A program made the position numbers and the translations under genes. DNA of 64,000 nucleotides from Citrus sinensis (Eukaryota; Streptophyta; Magnoliopsida; Sapindales; Rutaceae), in the NCBI RefSeq assembly GCF_022201045.2, contig NC_068559.1, forward strand, positions 2,702,501 through 2,766,500, read 5' to 3'. The notes beneath the pieces were generated by a model. That model was not told the DNA's origin. It searched no databases and saw only the letters and a program-made list of their open reading frames with translations. Shown here in pieces: positions 1-11,117 of the stretch; within the stretch, counting starts at the first letter, position 1, and the number at the start of each line of letters is the position of its first letter.

Positions 1-203
1 TCAATGATTGTGTTCTACATGAAAAAGAAAGGGGGAAGAGATCCAAAGTTATGTGGGAAATCAGATGACAACTTCTCATCAGACTTAGAACTCGAATACA
101 CACACAAAAAAACACAAAAGCATGCTAATCATTGCCAATTTTTCACAGTACACACATTCAGAAGAATAGACATAACAGAAAAACTACACAAAAAGAACCA
201 TAC

Positions 204-762
204 CACATTGTGCATATCCTTTTCCGGTACCCAGATGAAGGGTTTCCCCTTCTTCAGCATATACTTAACCTTTGAAGTGTAGATGCTTTCCTTGCTAACA
301 CACAGTAACAAAACAACACATTAGCTTAACAAAAACACTTTATATTAATCTTCATTAGAAACAAAACAAGAATAACAACCTTTATGTTATTTTGTCGCTA
401 AATTACACAGTTGCATCAAATTTTAAGTGCCCAGCTTTTGCCTTTTCTTATACCACAAATATTGATTAAATTTATGACACAAATCTTAAAATTGCTTTTG
501 TTTCTTAGATGTTCATCTTTCAACAACAATAAGCAAAAGGGATTAAAAAACTAAAAAGGGTACCTTCCTTCGGCGTCAGCTTTGATGGTATTGAGGCGCC
601 CTTGCCAATTTGCCGCCAATATATTCTGCCAAAAGAAAACTTCTAACCTAAGTTCAAAAGTTCAAATGTATAACCCCAGACGCAATGAAAATGATACTTG
701 AAAGAGAGAGAGACCTTGCATTTCTCGGCGAGCGTTAATACAGTTGCGTTGTTTGATTTCAT
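204..762 (-). CDS. Pyridoxamine 5'-phosphate oxidase-like (FMN-binding split-barrel) protein, N-terminal exons only
   Basis: Three exons join in frame on the minus strand: 762-715 (ATG at 762), 625-564 and 294-204. The gene runs off the left edge. All junctions are GT-AG, and the phases (0, 2, 0) close exactly. The protein starts MKSNNATVLTLAEKCK, continues NILAANWQGRLNTIKADAEG, then has KVKYMLKKGKPFIWVPEKD. From memory this matches the N-terminus of plant proteins annotated as pyridoxamine 5'-phosphate oxidase family (Arabidopsis At3g21140/At1g51560 type), which carry an FMN-binding split barrel; their substrate is not firmly known. The barrel core lies outside the window, so the family call rests on the N-terminal segment only. 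On this strand a TATA-rich stretch lies at about 870-895, upstream of the ATG. The exon structure is fairly certain, the function less so. Confidence 0.6.
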
Positions 763-2211
763 GCCTACTCTCGCCAACTGCTCGACGAAATTACTCTTTC
801 AAGTTCTGTTTTATGTGCTCTGTACGGGATTGTGATGCAGTTAGTTATTTGAGCAACTAACGCACTCGCAACCTATATATTTCATATATAGCTCTTTCCT
901 TTAACAAATTCTTAAATATAACCCAAATGCTTTCCGAAATTGTCGAGCTAAGAAATGAGTAGTACCCTTCTACTCGAATTAGGCTGAATAGCCAAAACCA
1001 AAAGCGGTATTTTTGCGAAAATCTTTTACAAAGGGCAAATTACCATCAAATTCACAAAATTTTCCACAGAATTTCAAATTTTTTATAGAATTTGCAAAAA
1101 TCCTCTACTCATTGCCCAATAAAGGAAAACTATGAAGAAATCTTTGTTTTTAAAAATTTTGAGCAACTGATACTTTAGCTTTTGTAATCTTTCATATTTT
1201 TTTTATTCCTTTAATAATTTTTTACCAAGTATACATGCAATTTTTATCTCCTTGATTTCTTTGGTGATATCTAAAAAATATTTATCAAATGATGTGTCAT
1301 TTATTTATTAAATAATTATATGATTGAATTAAAAAATTTTAGATATTATGAAATTTTACAATCCAACAAATTAACAATGGATCACTTGAAATATAATATA
1401 TTGAAAATAATTTTAAGAAGTGTAAAATTATTGTTAAAACAAAGATAATACGCCCATGTAAATATATGACACACATCGACAATGTGACTATCCTTTCAAA
1501 TTTTGATACATATACCTATATTTACATATTAGTCTACTTATATATATAAATTAATCAATCACATAAGGACATAATTTTTTTTTCCTTATAAAGTGGGTTG
1601 GAAAATAAAAAAGTTTTGCTTATCGAATTAGGTGATACATAAATACATTATACTAATTTATAATAGATTTGAGATAAGCAATTCATTTTTTTTTTTCAAA
1701 ATAACTGATATTGTAAATATGTGTAGGGACTACTTTGATAATTATCCTTTCATAAACTCGATCATGGGCACACGTCAGGGGTTTTTTATTTATATATGAT
1801 AAAATGATTTTCATATTGCATAAATATGATGACTTTTTAGAATGTAATGTATAAGATATTTTGGTGTATTTTGTCTAAGATACCCTTTCTATCTTCATCA
1901 AGAACAATATCTCTTTATACAGAAATTTCATATCTCTCTAGTAAATTTCACGCAAATTCAATATTTATTCAACAAACACATCCCAAAATAATTTAAAAAT
2001 CACATTCACCTCTAACAAGTTGTATTTTTTTCTTCCACGTTTATCATAATTTTTTTTTTTTTGAAGTATTGTTTTGATTACTTACAACTATATAGATAAA
2101 AGTGTTGAATTTATAATTGTTGAGTTTTTTTTTATTTAATACCTTTTTCTTATAAAATATGATGAAGTATATTTAAATGTATGGACAACATATCATTTTT
2201 TCAGAAATTTA
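763..2211. other. Intergenic, AT-rich; promoter side of the left-edge gene
   Basis: No coding region can be supported. The part near 763-900 is the promoter and leader side of the minus-strand gene, with TATA-like sequence at 870-895. The rest is AT-rich with poly(A/T) runs. I see no terminal repeats that define a transposon before 2212. Confidence 0.6.
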
Positions 2212-4274
2212 GGGCCTGTTTGATATTGTTTTTGAATCTGTATTTTCTGAGAATAAAAACGAAAATAAAAATGGTGTTTTGCAGTTACTGTATTTTGAAT
2301 TTAAATATGCATCTGATATCATTTTCTGTATCCTATATTTTAAAACTGAAAACAGTAATATGCGTTTGGTAGACACAGTTGAAAATGATAAAAACAGATA
2401 ATATGTGTTTGGTAATGTTTTTTTCAAAAACAGTTTTTACTAATCATTTACATTATATTTATAGTCATAAAATAATTATTTAGCTAATACACACAAATAC
2501 AACAAAATAATTTAACCAAATTTAATATAAAAAAATTACATGATAATAAAGTTTAAGAATTAACATTAATTAAAAAGAAGTTTGACATTGTCATTGTTTT
2601 TACACTATATAATTAAGATATATATTATAACACATGATTTAAACAAAATAATTATAAAAAAACTACATGATACACATTATGCATTACGTATGTAATCATG
2701 CCACATAAAAGCTGCAATTTCATCTCTTGTAGCATTCATCTCTGCGACACTTCCTGGAGATAAATCAATATTAATAAGTGGCCTACTAGTGTCTCCTTCA
2801 TCGTTGGTAATCAAATCTTACACATCAAAGTCCCCAAATAACCTATCACTTGCATTTTCTCGTCGAATAAAATTATGCAAAGCGCAACATGCAATTGGAA
2901 TTAGATGTTGCTTACGTAAACTATAATTATGCATGTCCCTTAAAATTAAAAATCGCGCTTTTAAAACACCAAAGGATCGCTCAATTACATTACGCAATGA
3001 TGAATGTCTATAATTAAACAATTCTTGAGGACCTCTAGGTGCACCCCCAATATGATTAATCTACAATACTCTAGTTATATCATTTGAGATATGTGGAATT
3101 ATTGAGTACGAGGTGAAGTTTATTTGAATTCATTAAAATACTTAACAAACTCAATTTCTCACAACACTCATCAATGAAATTTTTTGTTTTACTTCAAACA
3201 CCCATTTTAATCCAATAAAGATTCCTCTCATACTCTTATGTCTATTTTCTTCATAAAAAATAGTGGAAATATCAAAGATCTCTAGCATAAAGGGTATATT
3301 TTCCAAGACAATTTAAGACCCACAAATTCATCAAGTGATTTATACAAAATTATTAATTTTGGAATTAATATATCAATATAAATTTATTCATTATAAAAAT
3401 TTCGTATGAGAGGAAGCTTCTTGATTATGATTTGGCATTATGAAAAGAGATTTTGGGAGTTTATGCAAAAATGAATTCAATTCTACTCTGCAATCAAATT
3501 GCCAGTTACAATTTGATTATTTTCTCGTGCATTTCTTTTTCTTCCTTTTCGCACAAATCTGTGAAGGATTTTTTTAAAAAAAAATTAGGTTGCATTATCA
3601 AACTTGGAAATAGAATTATTATTTTTTGAACACAAATTGAGATTTCACAATCTCTAAAATAAATGAGGAAAAATTTCAGCTCATAAATAAACAATTTGTC
3701 ACTACATATGAACAACCTAAAAAATTTCCAGAATTAAAAATCACTCAAATCATCTCTTAAAATTTTCAGCTCATAAACAAAATAAATACCGGCAAGTGAC
3801 AACGAAGTAGCAGTAGACGAAGATCCAAGAGAGCAAGTGCAGATCCGAGAGAGCAAAGACGAAGTAGCAACAGCTGGACGGAGTCGGAGTAGCAGCAGCT
3901 GGACGGAGTCAGAGCAGCAGTGGTTACGGCGGAGAAAGAGCAGCGGCAGTGGCTAGCACACCAAGAGCGACCAAGAGAGAGATTTGCTGCAACTGGATTA
4001 AGAAAATTGAGGGGAAAGAGGGAGCTGCAGTGAAGAGAAAAGTAAGGGCTACAGGGTCACGATTTCTTTGTTGTTTTTTAATTCATTTTTAGGTTTAGTT
4101 TGTAAAATTTGAAGAACATGTTTAACTTGTTTTCAGTTGTATAGTTATAATAATGAATCTGGATTTTGTGTTTTGTAATTTGTTTTGTGAAAAAAATCCA
4201 CCAAACATGTTTTATGTGTGTATTATAAAAATGAAAACGAAAACATGGCTTGCAAAACAGTACCAAACAGGCCC
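2212..4274 (-). mobile_element. PIF/Harbinger DNA transposon, non-autonomous remnant
   Basis: The left end GGGCCTGTTTG (2212) and the right end CAAACAGGCCC (ending 4274) are perfect inverted repeats for 11 bp and continue imperfectly. Both ends are flanked by TTA (2209-2211 and 4275-4277), the 3-bp target duplication typical of PIF/Harbinger elements. The element is about 2.06 kb and keeps only the C-terminal part of a DDE_Tnp_4 transposase on the minus strand. The rest is AT-rich filler, plus a GC-richer stretch at 3790-4060 with a short duplicated CAGCTGGACGGAGTC motif. Family and ends are well supported. It cannot move itself. Confidence 0.85.
2677..3062 (-). pseudogene. Harbinger transposase C-terminus (ALP1/DDE_Tnp_4-like), broken
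   Basis: The minus-strand frame reads GGAPRGPQELFNYRHSSLRN, then VIERSFGVLKARF and LIPIACCALHNFIRRE. This is the conserved C-terminal block of plant PIF/Harbinger transposases and of the domesticated ALP1 proteins. One in-frame TAA follows FGDFDV at 2818-2820. The same frame then continues through PGSVAEMNATRDEIAAFMWH to a natural-looking TAA at 2677-2679. The DDE catalytic part upstream of about 3062 is missing, so this is a 5'-truncated, stop-containing remnant. Confidence 0.85.
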
Positions 4275-4832
4275 TTAATATTTGATATTTGAAAAATAAG
4301 TTTCGTATTAGAATGTTTGTTTCTAGATCATAGACTAGGATTTTCAACTTATAGAGCTTTAGACAAATCTCGGGTCAAGAAGTTTGAAAATTTAATAAGT
4401 GTAAAACTAGAAATCTTGAATTTAAAAAAAAAATTGTCTCACATCCTATCTCTTCTCCTCGGTTGTTCAATGATACCACAATAAAAATAAATAAATAAAT
4501 AAAATACAAGTATGTGAAAATGTCATATTTCAGGACTATTGGACTAAGGTAGCTTTTACTTTTGGGATTGAATTATGAATCTTAAGAAGCGAGAATCCTA
4601 AAATTAAGAGTATGAAGTGGAAGTACATATAGGTTGTTTACTTACACTGAAATGAGAGTGTGGAATAAAAATCATAATTTTATTTATGTGTTTACATTAT
4701 CTTGGATTTAGAGTGACTAGTTTTAAATTTTAATTTTACCCTTATTTAAAAAATTATAGTTTTTAGTTACAAAGTGAATAAAAATATATTTATAAAATAA
4801 ACTATTTTATTTTATTATTAATTTTTGTAATT

Positions 4833-4852
4833 AAAATTAATAATAATTATTA
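4833..4852. repeat. Left 20-nt direct repeat bounding the pararetrovirus
   Basis: The 20-nt string AAAATTAATAATAATTATTA here recurs exactly at 13772-13791, on the other side of the viral sequence. It may be a target duplication made during repair, or microhomology. The AT-rich composition makes chance similarity more likely than it would be in mixed sequence. Confidence 0.6.
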
Positions 4853-4857
4853 CCTTC

Positions 4858-4870
4858 TGGTATCAGAGCC
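4858..4870 (+). other. Met-tRNA primer-binding site of the pararetrovirus
   Basis: TGGTATCAGAGCC is complementary to the 3' end of plant initiator tRNA-Met, the usual primer for reverse transcription in caulimovirids. It marks position 1 of such genomes. It lies only 5 nt inside the left boundary, so this copy starts where the circular viral DNA has its first-strand discontinuity. Confidence 0.85.
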
Positions 4871-5082
4871 AAGGGGAGGATAGTGTAATATAGTTTAGAG
4901 ACTCTATGGTATAAAGACTTATAGTTTAGTTAAGATTTTACTTGTGTTGTGAGTGTTACTTCTGATGCCTTGGTAGTATTTGGTTGTAAGTCTCGATTTG
5001 GCTGAAGGGCAGTAAAATCAATTCTTAGCCTTGGATTGTAGCCAAACTTGTAGGATTAAAACTAGATTATAGGTTCCTACCC

Positions 5083-6320
5083 ATGGATTCTCTACTCTGT
5101 AGAGCATCATCCTTTTCTATCTCTTCTTCTGGAAGAACTAGTGATTCAAAGAATGTTGTGAATTCAGAAGAATTCATAATTGAAGACTTTGATAAAGCAA
5201 TTGATTGTTGGGAACTTCCAAAGATTTCTAAAGAAATGATTTACAAAACAAAAAAGCTTGATTTTTTAAAGAATGATTATGTCATAAAAACTGAAGAACG
5301 TGACATAACCATTTCAAAGCCTTTTGAAACAATTTACTTGTTTTTAGAACAGTCTTTAAAAAATCTAAAAGAAAAGCATTTTAATTATGTTCACATTGGT
5401 TTAATCCAAGTTGGAATAAAACCATTGACTAAAAAAGGATTGAATACTTCAATCCTAGTTGTCCTTAGAGATGGAAGATTCATCTCTTTTAATGATTCTT
5501 TACTTAGCAGTATTGAATCAAGCCTCTGTAAAGGACCCATTTCTTTTAGTTGTTATCCAAATATAACAGTTTCCCTTAAAGACAAAAACATTCTGAAAAA
5601 CATAATATTACAGATCAAGACCCATAACTATCACATGCTTGAAGGATCTGTACCGATTGCCCTAATTTTCAGAATATCCCACAAAGCCATGATATCTGCG
5701 TTTACCAATACGTGACATAAATTCCAGTCAAAAAGCGATGAAACTCTTCTCTTGCAGACTAACTTGTCTAAAGCCAATACAGTTATTCCTAGACCAATCC
5801 AATGGAAGGATGTCAACCTCTATGAAGAATGGATCTTGGAAGGAGCCACTGAACCAGTGATTCCTAAACAACTTGAGCCAAATACAAAGTTACAAAATGT
5901 GACTCAGTATTCAGATGGTAAAGTCAAACTATCCTTTAGGAGATCTACATCATCTAGATTCTCTGATAAAGATTCATGCTCAAGTATTCCTTCATTAGAA
6001 AGGAAATTTTCAAAGATTCTTTCCGTTATAAATCTCCCTTTCCAACCAGTAAAGAGTCAACCTAGGTTTTTCACATCGGATATATTTAGTTCCTCTATTC
6101 ACTCTGTTGACTATACCACTAGTGTTCCACACCCAATCTACACTAGCAGTCAACATGAACAAAGACAGGAAGAGAATGAACATTCTCCTTCAACTTCTCC
6201 TACATTTTCTGTTGTCACAGAAAATGTAATTAGTGTCATTAAAAAAGATTTTGAATTAGATAAAACTCTTCTTCACAATGATTTTTATTCTGACACTAAT
6301 AAAGAAAAAAGACTTTGATT
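5083..6320 (+). pseudogene. Pararetrovirus movement-protein region (30K superfamily)
   Basis: This is the first coding part of the fossil. It contains the hallmark stretch GLIQVGIKPLTKKGLNTSIL followed by VVLRDGRF and SLLSSIESSLCKGPISF, which match the core of 30K-type movement proteins of caulimovirids such as petuviruses and florendoviruses. In the live relatives this protein enlarges plasmodesmata for cell-to-cell spread. The region is broken here and is described only as a fossil part. The downstream portion is serine-rich and lacks a recognisable fold. Confidence 0.75.
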
Positions 6321-6450
6321 TTTCAAACATTTCTTAAACCAAAGAAAATAGATACAACAAGTCTATTATGAGTTTGTAAATTTGCATAAAGTTCATATAT
6401 TGTTTTTTGATTGGTTTGAGATGTATGCTTCGGATAACAAAATTACTTAT

Positions 6451-7009
6451 CATTTTAAAGAATCAAATCTCATTACTGTTAGGAAAAAAATCACTGAATA
6501 GAATCTTTCTAATAGTGATAGGACTATAGAATCTGAACATCCTCCACTTAGGAGTCTAACCATTGATCATGGTGAACCTCATGTTCAGATAAAAGCCTCA
6601 CCATATAAAATCCATAAACCTAAAGATCTAACCATTTATCATTTTAAAGAATCAAATCTCATTACTGTTAGGAAAAAAATCACTGAATAGAATCTTTCTA
6701 ATAGTGATAGGACTATAGAATCTGAACATCCTCCACTTAGGAGTCTAACCATTGATCATGGTGAACCTCATGTTCAGATAAAAGCCTCACCATATAAAAT
6801 CCATAAACCTAAAGATCTAACCATTTATCATTTTAAAGAATCAAATCTCATTACTGTTAGGAAAAAAATCACTGAATAGAATCTTTCTAATAGTGATAGG
6901 ACTATAGAATCTGAACATCCTCCACTTAGGAGTCTAACCATTGATCATGGTGAACCTCATGTTCAGATAAAAGCCTCACCATATAAAATCCATAAACCTA
7001 AAGATCTAG
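6451..7009 (+). repeat. Three tandem copies of a 189-bp unit inside the pararetrovirus
   Basis: The unit beginning CATTTTAAAGAATCAAATCT starts at 6451, 6640 and 6829, so the period is 189 bp. The third copy ends near 7009, where the sequence leaves the repeat at AAGATCTAGA. By eye the copies are identical, which points to duplication late relative to the age of the surrounding fossil, or to homogenisation. Confidence 0.9.
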
Positions 7010-7349
7010 AAACAGATTTAGATAGCATTATTCAACAGAATAATTTCTGTAATGTCAATCTGAATACAATAGGAAAACAGTTGACTAGGATAGAAAACTA
7101 ATTCCAAAAGTCAACCATAGCTGTTTCTCCTAGTATTACGTCAAAGACTGACTCTAAAAAGAAACTCAAAGAACCTATTTTCAAACCCTTCCAAGTCTCG
7201 AAGACTAGTCAAAAGTTAGTTCAAGAGTCAAAATCAGATTTTGCTAAAGTCATTAGAGAACAACTAGATAGAGTAGAAGCTTTTTCTTCCTTTTTTAGTA
7301 AAATCCAAATAGCTCCAGATAGTACCCAATCCAGCAAAATTAATATACT

Positions 7350-8700
7350 AGAACAAGACCAAATGTCTATAGCTTCTTCTGACTTAGAAGCCTTTAAAGA
7401 AGAACATGTTCCTAAAACAAATAAAATCCATTGGGAATTAGCCCTTCCTACTGATAGTTCTCCACCTGACTTAGCCATATACAACAGACCGAGTGCCTTA
7501 AACCAATCTCGTTTTAATGCCTCTTCTGTCTATGAATGGAACATAGATGGTATGTTTGAGTATAATATCCTAGGAGTACTATAACAGATGAGCATGGCAG
7601 CTAATGCCTATAAAACCCAACAGGGAACCTCTGACAAAGTCATAGCAGAGATTCTCATTATTGGCTTTACTGGTTAGCTTAAAGGATGGTGGGATCATCT
7701 CCTCACCAAACAACAACAATTAGATATATTAAATTCAATTCAAACAGATAAGAATGAAGCCCATATCTGTGATGAATTCAATAGTCCAATTCAGGATGCA
7801 GTTGCTACCCTGATTCTGACTATATCCTTTTATTTTATAGGTGATCCTTCACACCTTAGGGATAAGAATGCTGAGTTACTACACAACCTGAGCTGTAGGA
7901 AGCTTAGTGAATTCCAAAGCTACAAAACCACATTCTTTACCAAACTATTCCTTAGGGATGATACAAATCATATAACTTGGAAGGAAAAATTCCTTGCAGG
8001 TTTACCTACCCTATTAGGAGAAAAGGTTAGGAATTCTATTAAAGCCCTTTATGACAACCGTATTCCCTATGATGAGCTCACCTACGGTGAACTTGTTAGT
8101 TTTATTAACAAAGAATGTTTAAAGATTTGTCAGGACTTGAAATTACAGAAATCATTAAAATGAGAGCTTAGACAGTCTAAGTAAGAACTAGGTAGTTTTT
8201 GTAAACAGTTTAACTATGACCCATTTAAAGCCTCCACTTCTAAGGATTGTAATGGTAAGTGTTTTTCGAAACCTTACAAGAAACATTACAAGTCTAAAAG
8301 CCATAGGAAACCCTTCCACAAGTTTAGAGAACTTTCCTATAAGAAACCATCGAAGCCTTATAAGAAACCTAATTTCTCTAAAAAGAAAGATACCATAGCA
8401 AAATCAAAAGCTCTTTTCAATTACAAAGAAGCCACATGTTTCAAATGTCGAAAGAAAGGTCATACCGTAAAATTCTGTAGAATGAGCAGAAAGCTCCATG
8501 AACTTGGCCTTGATGAAGAGATATTCTCTAAAGTGGCCCATTTGCTTGAAGAGTCTTCTGACTATGAGTCTTCCATGTCGGGAAACAGTGAGCCTCTACA
8601 GGTTGATGAGTTAATTGACTCAGATACATCTGTATCTAGTGATTCTGATACAGAATCATATTTAAAGAAAAAAAAACTCAATGTGTTGACTAAAGAACAA
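7350..8700 (+). pseudogene. Pararetrovirus coat-protein region with CCHC zinc knuckle
   Basis: The region shows a caulimovirid-style capsid segment, a lysine-rich stretch, and a zinc knuckle CFKCRKKGHTVKFC (C-X2-C-X4-H-X4-C) near 8438-8480. It then becomes acidic and serine-rich (SSDYESSMSGNSEP, SDTSVSSDSDTESY), as is common at the ends of caulimovirid coat proteins. The part is fossil and broken. Confidence 0.7.
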
Positions 8701-9099
8701 TAAACTTTTCTTGAGCTAGTTAAACACATTTCTGACCCTACTCTTCAAAAGGAGTATCTTCATAAGCTTTTAAAAACCTTAGAATTATGTGATAAAGCAG
8801 AAACTTCTAAAGCCCCTACCATTAAAAAGAGTACATATGACTTAACTAAAATCTTGGATGAAAAGAAAACAAAGAAAACAATTCCGAATATCCAAGACCT
8901 TCAAAGAGAGATTAAAGAAATAAAATTTGATATAAAAGAGTTGAAAGAAAAATAAAAGAATGATTCTGAAATCATTCAACTTCTTTTATATAGACAACTC
9001 TAGGATAATTCTGATAAAGAATCAGAATTTGATAATGGTGATAATGGAGGACAAAGTCTTGAAAACATTGAATCTATACCCAATGATTTTCTGTTTATT

Positions 9100-9480
9100 T
9101 CAAAGCAAATCACCACAAGAAAGTATTTGATTAAAATTACCTTGATTTTATCTAAAGATTTTGAAATTGACACCATTGCCCTTTTTGACACTGGTGCTGA
9201 TTTAAATTGCATTAAAGAAGATATTGTCCAAGAAGGTTTCATGAGAAAACGAATGAAAGACTTTCTGCCGCTAATAATTCAAAACTTAATTTCAAATCTA
9301 AAGTTGACGCCTCTATTCATAACAATGGTTTTGAATTCAGGACTTCTTTTATTCTTACAAATGACATACACCATACTGTCATTTTAGGAACTCCCTTTAT
9401 CAATCTCATTACTCCTTATACTGTCGACTATGATAATATATCTTTTAAAGAAAAAATCAAAAAACTTGTTTTTCCTTTTA
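9100..9480 (+). pseudogene. Pararetrovirus aspartic-protease region
   Basis: The motif ALFDTGADLNCI near 9178-9213 is the retropepsin active-site signature (D-T-G-A). A later HTVILGTPFI-like segment near 9370-9400 fits the C-terminal ILG element of the same fold. It lies between coat protein and reverse transcriptase, as in caulimovirid polyproteins. It is a fossil part. Confidence 0.7.
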
Positions 9481-9789
9481 TTGAAAAACCTAAAACAAGA
9501 AATTTGAATATTGTTAAAGCCTATTCTATTTATCAGAACCAAATCAATACACTTCTCAAATCAAAACAAAATGACCTGATTTGTTTAAAAAAAGATTTGA
9601 ATTTACAAAGAATCGAAATCCAGTTACAAAATGAATTTGTAAAAAAAAAACTCTGATTTTAAAGACCTCATTGAAAAAGAAATATGTGCGGATCTACCAT
9701 CTGCTTTTTGGAATACAAAACAACATTTGGTTGATTTGCCTTATAAAAATTCTTTTGATGAAAAGTAAATACCTACCAAAGCCCGTCCA

Positions 9790-10780
9790 ATCCAAATGAA
9801 CATGGAATTGGAACAACATTGCAAAGATGAAATAAAAGATTTAGAATCTAAAGGTTTCATAGTCAAGTCTAGGTCTCCATGGTCTTGTGCCGTTTACTAT
9901 GTCAACAAGAATTCTGAGATAGAAAGAGGAACATCCAGATTAGTGATAAATTACAAACCCCTTAATAAAGCATTAAAATGGAAAGAAGAACATCCAGATT
10001 AGTCATAAATTACAAACCCCTTAATAAAACATTAAAATGAATTAGGTATCTCATACCTAATAAAAAAGATTTGCTCCAGAAACTACATTCCGCATTCATT
10101 TTTTCAAAATTTGATATGAAATCTGGATTTTGGCAAATTCAAATTCATCCCAAAGACCGTTATAAAACTGTTTTTACTGTTCCTTTTGGACAGTATGAAT
10201 GGACTGTTATGCCATTCGGATTAAAAAATGCACCTTCAGAATTTCAAAGGATTATGAATGATATTTATAATCCTTTCTCTGAATTTTGCATTGTTTATAT
10301 TGATGATGTGTTGATCTTTTCCCAAACAATTGATCAACATTTCAAGCATTTAAAGACTTTCTATCTTGCCACTAGGAAGGCTGGTCTAGCCATTTCTAGT
10401 TCTAAAATCTCCTTGTTCCAAACAAGGATCAGGTTCCTTGGTCATTATATTTCCAAAGGAACCATAACACCTATTGAAAGATCTCTTGCATTTGCAGATA
10501 AATTTCCCGATAAAATCCTAGATAAAACTCAATTACAGAGATTTCTAGGTAGTTTAAATTATGTTCTTGATTTCTGTCCAAACATCAATAGGATTTCAAA
10601 GCCATTGCATAATAGATTAAAGAAACATCATGTTGCATGGACTGATAAGCACACTAAAGCTGTTACACTGATAAAGGATTCTATTAAAAATATTTCATGT
10701 TTATTTCTTGCAAATCCTGCATTACCTAAGATTGTTGAAACTGATGCATCAGATTTAGGTTATGGAGGAATACTAAAATA
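9790..10780 (+). pseudogene. Pararetrovirus reverse-transcriptase region
   Basis: Recognisable blocks include RSPWSCAVYYVNK, KFDMKSGFWQIQIHPKDR, the PFGLKNAPSEFQRIMND block and the catalytic YIDDVLIFS. This is the clearest domain in the fossil and is typical of caulimovirid and Ty3-type reverse transcriptases; the movement protein and lack of integrase favour the former. A tether-like segment (LQRFLGSLNYVLDFCP) leads towards RNase H. It is a fossil part, only partly open. Confidence 0.85.
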
Positions 10781-11117
10781 AGTTGATAATCATAAAGAAC
10801 AGATAGTACAATATGTCTCTGCACATTGAAATGAATGTCAAAGAAATTATTCTACTATCAAAAAAGAAATTTTATCTATAGTTTTATGCATATCTAAATT
10901 TCAAAGTGATTTGTTAAATAAAAAATTTTTACTTAGAATTGATTGCAAAGCTGCAAAACATGTTTTAGAAAAAGATGTTCAAAACATTGCACCAAAACAA
11001 ATTTTTGCACGTTGGCAAGCCATTTTAAGTGTTTTTGATTTTGACATTGAGTTTATTAAAGGAGATACAAATTCTATCCCTGATTTTCTAACCAGGGAAT
11101 TTATTCAAAACAGATAA
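10780..11117 (+). pseudogene. Pararetrovirus RNase H region
   Basis: The segment ends with IDCKAAKHVL and IEFIKGDTNSIPDFLTREF, the C-terminal signature of caulimovirid RNase H. The end of this region and the next ORF overlap as TAATG, a compact stop-start arrangement seen in this virus family. It is a fossil part. Confidence 0.7.
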
